Assembly: GCA_947169935.1 (NCBI GenBank)
Contig: CAMVRS010000001.1
Location: 1 to 64,000 of the forward strand
From: an uncultured Lachnospiraceae bacterium
Lineage (GTDB): Bacteria > Bacillota > Clostridia > Lachnospirales > Lachnospiraceae
Direction of reading: 5' to 3'
DNA: 64,000 nt
The notes beneath the pieces are model-generated. The model was not told where the DNA came from. It made no database searches and was given only the letters and a program-made list of their open reading frames with translations. Within the stretch, counting starts at the first letter, position 1. Each line of letters opens with the position of its first letter. Of the stretch, positions 59,527-64,000 are shown piece by piece. A program made the translations under genes and the position numbers.

Positions 59527-61290
59527 TCAGTTCAGCGCGTAATACAGCCCCTTCTTCGCCATAAGTTCCTCATGGGTTCCGGACTCCGCTATGCCCTTAT
59601 CGGCAATGTAGAGTATGCGGTCCGCATTTCTTATGGTGGAAAGCCTGTGAGCTACTATAAAGGCCGTCTTGCCCTTAAGCAGTGTCTCTAAGGCTTCCTG
59701 TATCAGCTTCTCCGTCTCCGTATCTATTGCGCTGGTAGCTTCGTCCAGGATCACCACAGGGGGATTTTTAAGGACTATGCGGGCAAAGCTTACCAGCTGG
59801 CGCTGGCCGGCTGACAGACCGCTTCCGCGCTCCTCCAGCATGGTGTTATAACCGTCGGGAAGAGACTCTATGAATTTATCCGCATGTATGATGCGCGCAG
59901 CTTCGATACACTCCTCATCCGTAGCCTCCGGACGTCCGTAGCGTATATTTTCCAGGATACTGCCCTTGAAAAGGAAGGGATCCTGCATCAGCACGCCCAC
60001 CTTGTTTCTTAACGACTTAAGAGTCAGATCACGCACGTCATGTCCGTCTATGGCTACATTGCCTTCCTGTACATCATAGAAGCGCGTGATCAGATTTATG
60101 ACCGTAGTCTTTCCTGCGCCTGTAGGACCTACCAGGGCTATGGTCTGTCCGGGTTTTACATGCAGGTCGAAATGCTCGAGTATGGGCACGCCTTCTTCGT
60201 AGCAGAAGGTAACATCATTAAAGTCCACTTCTCCTTTTACATCCGATAAAGTGACAGCGTCGCTTTCATCCGCAATATCCACGGGAGCGTTGATGGTATC
60301 GAATACCTGCTCTAAGTTGGATGTAACCTGAGCCAGCTGCTGTATGATGACCGCTATCTGTGTCAGCGGTCCGGAGAACTGTGTCATATATGCAGAGAAT
60401 GCCACAACGGTTCCTGCATTCATCAGGCTGTTTCCTTTAAGGATAAGCATAAGCGCCATGCCGTATAAGCCCAGTGTACCTATGTTCCAGAAAAGCTCCA
60501 CTATGGGACCGTTCAATTCGTTACGCATGAATATATGGAACCACTGATCCACGCACTGGGTGTGGACATCCACATATATATCATGATTTAAGCTGCTGCG
60601 GTTGTTGCTCTTTATTATCTTCTCACCCATTATGGTCTCCAGCAGGAAAGCCGTACGGTTTGAATTCTTTGCACGCAGCTTTGCAAAAAGCTTGCCGATG
60701 ACCTTACGCAGCAGCAGCACCAGTATCATCATGGGTACCACTGTTATGAACACCACAAGCGTAAGCTGGGGTGAAAGTGAAAGCATGAAGAAGGTCACCA
60801 CAGCTATCTTCAGTATATAAGTTATCAGCATCAGCACAAAGTTGGTAAAGAAGTTTGCCAGATCGTTTACATAGTCCGTAACCCTGACCACTATCTTGCC
60901 GTCGGGCTTGGAATCAAAGTATTCAAACGGCAGCTCCTGCAGCTTATAAAAGATATCCTGACGTATGACTGCGATAACGCTGTGTCCCAGCTTTCCCATC
61001 AGGGTCTGGTGCAGATAGGTGATGGTTATCTCCGTAATGGCGATAAAGGCCATTGCACCTATTATCATTCCCAGCATGCGCATATCCGCATCAACAGTGA
61101 CCCTGTTGATTATGGTACGGAGCAGCAATGGGCTGATAAGTCCTATCACCGATGATACTCCCATAAGGAATAATACCAGTATGAAGATCTTCTTATACGG
61201 CAGTATATAGCTCAGTATCTTGCCAAACTGCTTTAAGTCGATCTTTTTTTCTATTTTTTCATCTTCAAAATATGTATTTCTCTTAGCCAT
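59527..61290 (-). CDS. ABC exporter half-transporter, canonical ATPase site
   Basis: This 587-residue protein has an N-terminal six-helix membrane domain (about 30-320) and a C-terminal ATPase domain (about 340-585). Motifs are Walker A GPTGAGKTT, signature LSAGQ, Walker B VVILDEATSAID with the catalytic Glu, and switch His in AHRLS. It overlaps the other half-transporter by 8 bases, so they form a heterodimer of the multidrug/lipid/peptide exporter type. Substrate unknown. The downstream gap is AT-rich with no clear terminator. Confidence 0.93.
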   Translation of the reverse strand: MAKRNTYFEDEKIEKKIDLKQFGKILSYILPYKKIFILVLFLMGVSSVIGLISPLLLRTIINRVTVDADMRMLGMIIGAMAFIAITEITITYLHQTLMGKLGHSVIAVIRQDIFYKLQELPFEYFDSKPDGKIVVRVTDYVNDLANFFTNFVLMLITYILKIAVVTFFMLSLSPQLTLVVFITVVPMMILVLLLRKVIGKLFAKLRAKNSNRTAFLLETIMGEKIIKSNNRSSLNHDIYVDVHTQCVDQWFHIFMRNELNGPIVELFWNIGTLGLYGMALMLILKGNSLMNAGTVVAFSAYMTQFSGPLTQIAVIIQQLAQVTSNLEQVFDTINAPVDIADESDAVTLSDVKGEVDFNDVTFCYEEGVPILEHFDLHVKPGQTIALVGPTGAGKTTVINLITRFYDVQEGNVAIDGHDVRDLTLKSLRNKVGVLMQDPFLFKGSILENIRYGRPEATDEECIEAARIIHADKFIESLPDGYNTMLEERGSGLSAGQRQLVSFARIVLKNPPVVILDEATSAIDTETEKLIQEALETLLKGKTAFIVAHRLSTIRNADRILYIADKGIAESGTHEELMAKKGLYYALN

Positions 61291-63109
61291 GATCTTCCGC
61301 CCCGATCTTTACGTTTTCGTCTACAATATCTTTCTGCAGCGCCTGCTGTGAATGCCAGATCGCCGCAAAGTGTCCGTTAAGCTTTATCAGTTCATCGAAG
61401 GTGCCGCGCTCGGTAATGCGGCCGTCCTGCAGATACAGGATCTCGTCGCAGTCCGCAACGCTGCTCATACGGTGAGCCGATATTATCAAAGTCTTATCCG
61501 GATAATTCTCTTTAATGGATTTAAGCAGTTTGCGTTCCGTGGAAACATCCAGCGCGGAGGTTGAGTCATCCAGTACCAAAACTGGCGAATTCTTAAGAAG
61601 CGCCCTGGCTATGGAGATCCTCTGCTTCTGTCCTCCGGAGAGGCCGAAACCTCGCTCACCCACTATGGTATCGTAACCGTCTTCAAGCCGCTTGATAAAG
61701 CCGGCAGCCTGGGCATGGTACGCAGCCTCCTTTATCTTCTCATCTGCTATGGTGGGATGAGGGAAAGCGATATTGCTGTCTATGGTATTTGAAAACAGGA
61801 ATACATCCTGGAAAACATAAGAGAATTTATCCCTCAGGGATTCAAGTGTATATTCACGTATATCATGCCCGTTAAGCTCTATGCTGCCGGAGGTCATGTC
61901 ATGTATACGTATAAGCGATTCCAGCAAAAGGCTCTTGCCGCTGCCTGTACCGCCCACTATACCGATATGCTTACCCATAGGGATCTCCACATTTATATCC
62001 GTGAGCATCTGTCTCTCATCCAGCACCATGGAGGCATTGCGTATGCTGATATCTATCCCTTCGGAAGCGGGCACTTCGTCTCTGCCGTCCGGGATGCGGC
62101 TTTCGGTATCCATGAACTTCTTCATCTTCTGTCCGGAAACCAGCTGCTGCTGCATCTGGAAGATGGTGTTATTGATCAGCGTAACATAATTCATGATACG
62201 GTTAACGTATTCCGTTGCCGATACCAGATAACCGATAAGCAGCTTTCCCTGCATTACCAGAACTGCGCTGACAGCTATGCTTCCGATATACGCCACCTGA
62301 CGGATGATGGAAAATGCAGCTTCGAAACGTGCAGAGAGTCTCACCTGTTTAAGATATGCATCTTTAAGTGCATCATTGGTCTCATCAAACTTCTTCTTTT
62401 CCACTTCTTCATTTGTGAAGGCCCTTATCAGACGGACAGCACTTACGTTTTCGGAAACGGTAAGGCTCATCTTTGCATTTGAGCTTCTTATGTTCATGAA
62501 GTTCTGCTTTGCCTTTTTACGGAAGCGCAGCAGGGCTATGGCAAATACCGGAGTAAGGATAAGCGGTATCCAGAGAAGGCTTATGTTTATATTAGCCAGT
62601 ATCACGATGGATGCCGTAAGAACAAAGATACTGTCAAAGGTATTGGGAATTATACGGCAGAACAGTTCCTTGAACATAATGGTATCGGAATTGATGGTGG
62701 TCAGAAGTTCACCGGTGTTATACTTCGATACCGTCTCGCTGTCCAGCTGCATAAGCTTGTCAAAGGTAGCGTAACGCAGATCGCTCTCCAGATTAAGTCC
62801 CAGATGCTGATTTATCAGATTGCGGATATAGACCAGCCCCAGCTTGGTAAGCAGCAATCCCAGAAAGATCCCCGCAAGACTTAAGAAAAGCTGCATGCTG
62901 TGTATCTCTCCGAAACGCCCGTCCACCAGGAAATACAGGGGACTGCTTTCATCGATGCTGTCGGATTTAAGACAGCAGTTTATGAACATTGCCGATATGA
63001 GGGGCAGCGTCAGATCCGCGCTGAGCGCCAGCAGGCTTAATAATTTAGCCAGTATAGATAAGGGGAGATTTCTCTTCCAGTATTTAAATCCGAATTTTAA
63101 AACGTCCAT
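61283..63109 (-). CDS. ABC exporter half-transporter, degenerate ATPase site
   Basis: This 608-residue protein has a membrane domain (about 15-330) and an ATPase domain (about 355-600). Walker A is GGTGSGKSLL, the signature LSGGQKQRISIAR and the Walker B VLVLDDSTSALD. The residue after the Walker B Asp is Asp, not the catalytic Glu; the switch His (SAHRMS) is kept. Heterodimeric exporters often have one such weakened site, so this is probably natural. It lies 26 bases after the GH8 gene and overlaps its partner by 8 bases. Confidence 0.92.
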   Translation of the reverse strand: MDVLKFGFKYWKRNLPLSILAKLLSLLALSADLTLPLISAMFINCCLKSDSIDESSPLYFLVDGRFGEIHSMQLFLSLAGIFLGLLLTKLGLVYIRNLINQHLGLNLESDLRYATFDKLMQLDSETVSKYNTGELLTTINSDTIMFKELFCRIIPNTFDSIFVLTASIVILANINISLLWIPLILTPVFAIALLRFRKKAKQNFMNIRSSNAKMSLTVSENVSAVRLIRAFTNEEVEKKKFDETNDALKDAYLKQVRLSARFEAAFSIIRQVAYIGSIAVSAVLVMQGKLLIGYLVSATEYVNRIMNYVTLINNTIFQMQQQLVSGQKMKKFMDTESRIPDGRDEVPASEGIDISIRNASMVLDERQMLTDINVEIPMGKHIGIVGGTGSGKSLLLESLIRIHDMTSGSIELNGHDIREYTLESLRDKFSYVFQDVFLFSNTIDSNIAFPHPTIADEKIKEAAYHAQAAGFIKRLEDGYDTIVGERGFGLSGGQKQRISIARALLKNSPVLVLDDSTSALDVSTERKLLKSIKENYPDKTLIISAHRMSSVADCDEILYLQDGRITERGTFDELIKLNGHFAAIWHSQQALQKDIVDENVKIGAEDHG

Positions 63110-63135
63110 GATATCATTCCTTATAGCAATAATTT

Positions 63136-64000
63136 TTAGTAGATCCTGTATACCCCGCCCAGCATCATAAGGCAGAAGAAATACAGGCAGTTATCATAAT
63201 ACCGGCGTTCACCTTTACGCAAAGGCGTGTTCCAGAAACTGCGGAGATATTCATCCGCATACCGGCTGTCACTCGCTATGGATGCAGCAGCCAGAGTGGC
63301 TGTTATCGCAACCGGATGCATGGCAGGTTCATCCACCGGGGTACCGTCTAACTGATAAGCTTTATAGTCCTCAGGAGCTATACCGTGGAAAAAATCCTGC
63401 AGATGCGTTGCTACTGCAGCAGTCTCATTACGGCGTCCGAACCACAGGGTATCTAAGGCTATGTTCATTGCCACACGATACGCATCGGAATAGAAAGCAA
63501 AGTTTTTGCGGAATCTGAATACGGGCTCGCCGTCATATCCGGCGTACTCTGCACACATACCCGTAACGGGATGGGCGCTCAGCGCAATATAGGCACGGCT
63601 GTCTTCCGCAGCCTGTTTCCAGAATCCACGATCCTTTTCGTCTGCGCGCCCGGCAAATACCTGATAAAAATGAGGCAGATGATAGCTGGGGTCTGAATAA
63701 TCTGCTTCCGGAACGAAGCGTATCAGATGGTTTTCTCTGTCCCACATAGCCCTGCCACCTGATACTATTTCCTCCTGATGAACACAATGGCGTAGTATCT
63801 CTTTCGCCTGCGCTTCATAATCAAATATGCCCGATCCGTTTCCCCAGCGCGCAGCGGCCATAAACAGAGCCATGGCGTAATACTCCTCACCATCGGGTGC
63901 GGGGCCTTCAAAATTGTGTTTTCCTTCAAGATCCACAGACCAGGCGAAATAGCCTTTATATATACCGTCTTCGTGATGCATATAGCGCATGGAAAACTGC
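63136..64000 (-). CDS. GH8 reducing-end xylose-releasing exo-oligoxylanase, 3' part only
   Basis: The window holds 288 codons of a gene that continues beyond the right edge; the ATG at 63990 is internal (the frame upstream stays open and the region before it matches the family). Features of the GH8 Rex group are YKGYFAWSVDLEGKHN, GEEYYAMALFMAAARWG and the conserved FYSDAYRVAMNIALD near residue 165 of the visible part, where the catalytic Asp of GH8 lies. The N-terminal catalytic Glu is outside the window. Rex enzymes cut xylose from the reducing end of xylo-oligosaccharides in the cytoplasm. It precedes the ABC exporter genes by 26 bases. Confidence 0.88.
   Translation of the reverse strand, partial: QFSMRYMHHEDGIYKGYFAWSVDLEGKHNFEGPAPDGEEYYAMALFMAAARWGNGSGIFDYEAQAKEILRHCVHQEEIVSGGRAMWDRENHLIRFVPEADYSDPSYHLPHFYQVFAGRADEKDRGFWKQAAEDSRAYIALSAHPVTGMCAEYAGYDGEPVFRFRKNFAFYSDAYRVAMNIALDTLWFGRRNETAAVATHLQDFFHGIAPEDYKAYQLDGTPVDEPAMHPVAITATLAAASIASDSRYADEYLRSFWNTPLRKGERRYYDNCLYFFCLMMLGGVYRIY

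Noticed and set aside
61283..63109. Broken ABC transporter because the Walker B Glu is replaced
   Set aside because: Heterodimeric exporters normally keep one degenerate site; all other motifs are intact and the partner has the canonical Glu.

Overview
The window looks like chromosome of a plant-fibre-degrading anaerobe of the Clostridia, most likely a rumen or gut Lachnospiraceae (Butyrivibrio/Roseburia-like). This is inferred from the lipoprotein signal peptides, AGGAGG-type ribosome sites, TTGACA/TATAAT promoters, carbohydrate ABC importers without their own ATPase, and a dense set of xylan-active enzymes. No rRNA, phage structural gene, transposase, integrase or CRISPR array is visible. 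No gene-free stretch exceeds about 300 bases.

Layout. (A) 1-18103, all on the minus strand: a xylan utilisation unit. In transcription order it holds a GH115 alpha-glucuronidase, a GH10 xylanase lipoprotein, a very large membrane-anchored solute-binding protein, two permeases, an NHL-repeat protein, a YIP1-family membrane protein, a DUF5696 protein, two more permeases and a second solute-binding lipoprotein, ending in a terminator at 1-28. A divergent AraC-type regulator (18258-19190) probably controls it. (B) 19235-24978, minus: a TIR-domain membrane protein with a predicted beta-propeller, followed closely by a GH43 enzyme and an SGNH esterase. (C) 25128-27261, plus: three small genes (membrane protein, DUF6765, DUF308). 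(D) 27330-35615, minus: a GNAT-domain protein and a 2262-residue protein of unknown function with a papain/C39-like Cys-His-Asp signature. (E) 35701-50664: more carbohydrate genes (GH43 lipoprotein, GH10 lipoprotein, FAD oxidoreductase, aldehyde and alcohol dehydrogenases, a small Cpl-7-domain protein, GH43-CBM, aldo/keto reductase, GH51, GH2). (F) 50863-50935: tRNA-Lys(CTT). (G) 51030-57909, minus: a three-gene McrBC-like candidate defence module (DUF3800 protein, McrB-like AAA+ ATPase, DUF2357/PD-(D/E)XK nuclease with a zinc ribbon). (H) 58125-64000: two small unknown proteins, a heterodimeric ABC exporter and the 3' part of a GH8 gene running off the right edge.

How the xylan genes fit together (inference from families and signal peptides): two GH10 lipoproteins and one GH43 lipoprotein act at the cell surface. 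Two binding proteins and two permease pairs import substituted xylo-oligosaccharides, using an ATPase encoded elsewhere. Enzymes without signal peptides (GH115, SGNH esterase, two GH43, GH51, GH2, GH8) then remove glucuronate, acetyl, arabinose and galactose side groups and break the backbone inside the cell.

A short palindromic repeat family (AAGATyCTTCG ... CTCAGrATGACA) is scattered through the window. One copy lies inside the reading frame of a GH43 gene, and one inverted pair forms a terminator. The best candidates for undescribed biology are the GNAT/giant-protein pair, the three-gene McrBC-like module, the TIR/propeller protein transcribed with xylanolytic genes, and the four-permease importer with its NHL, YIP1 and DUF5696 partners.
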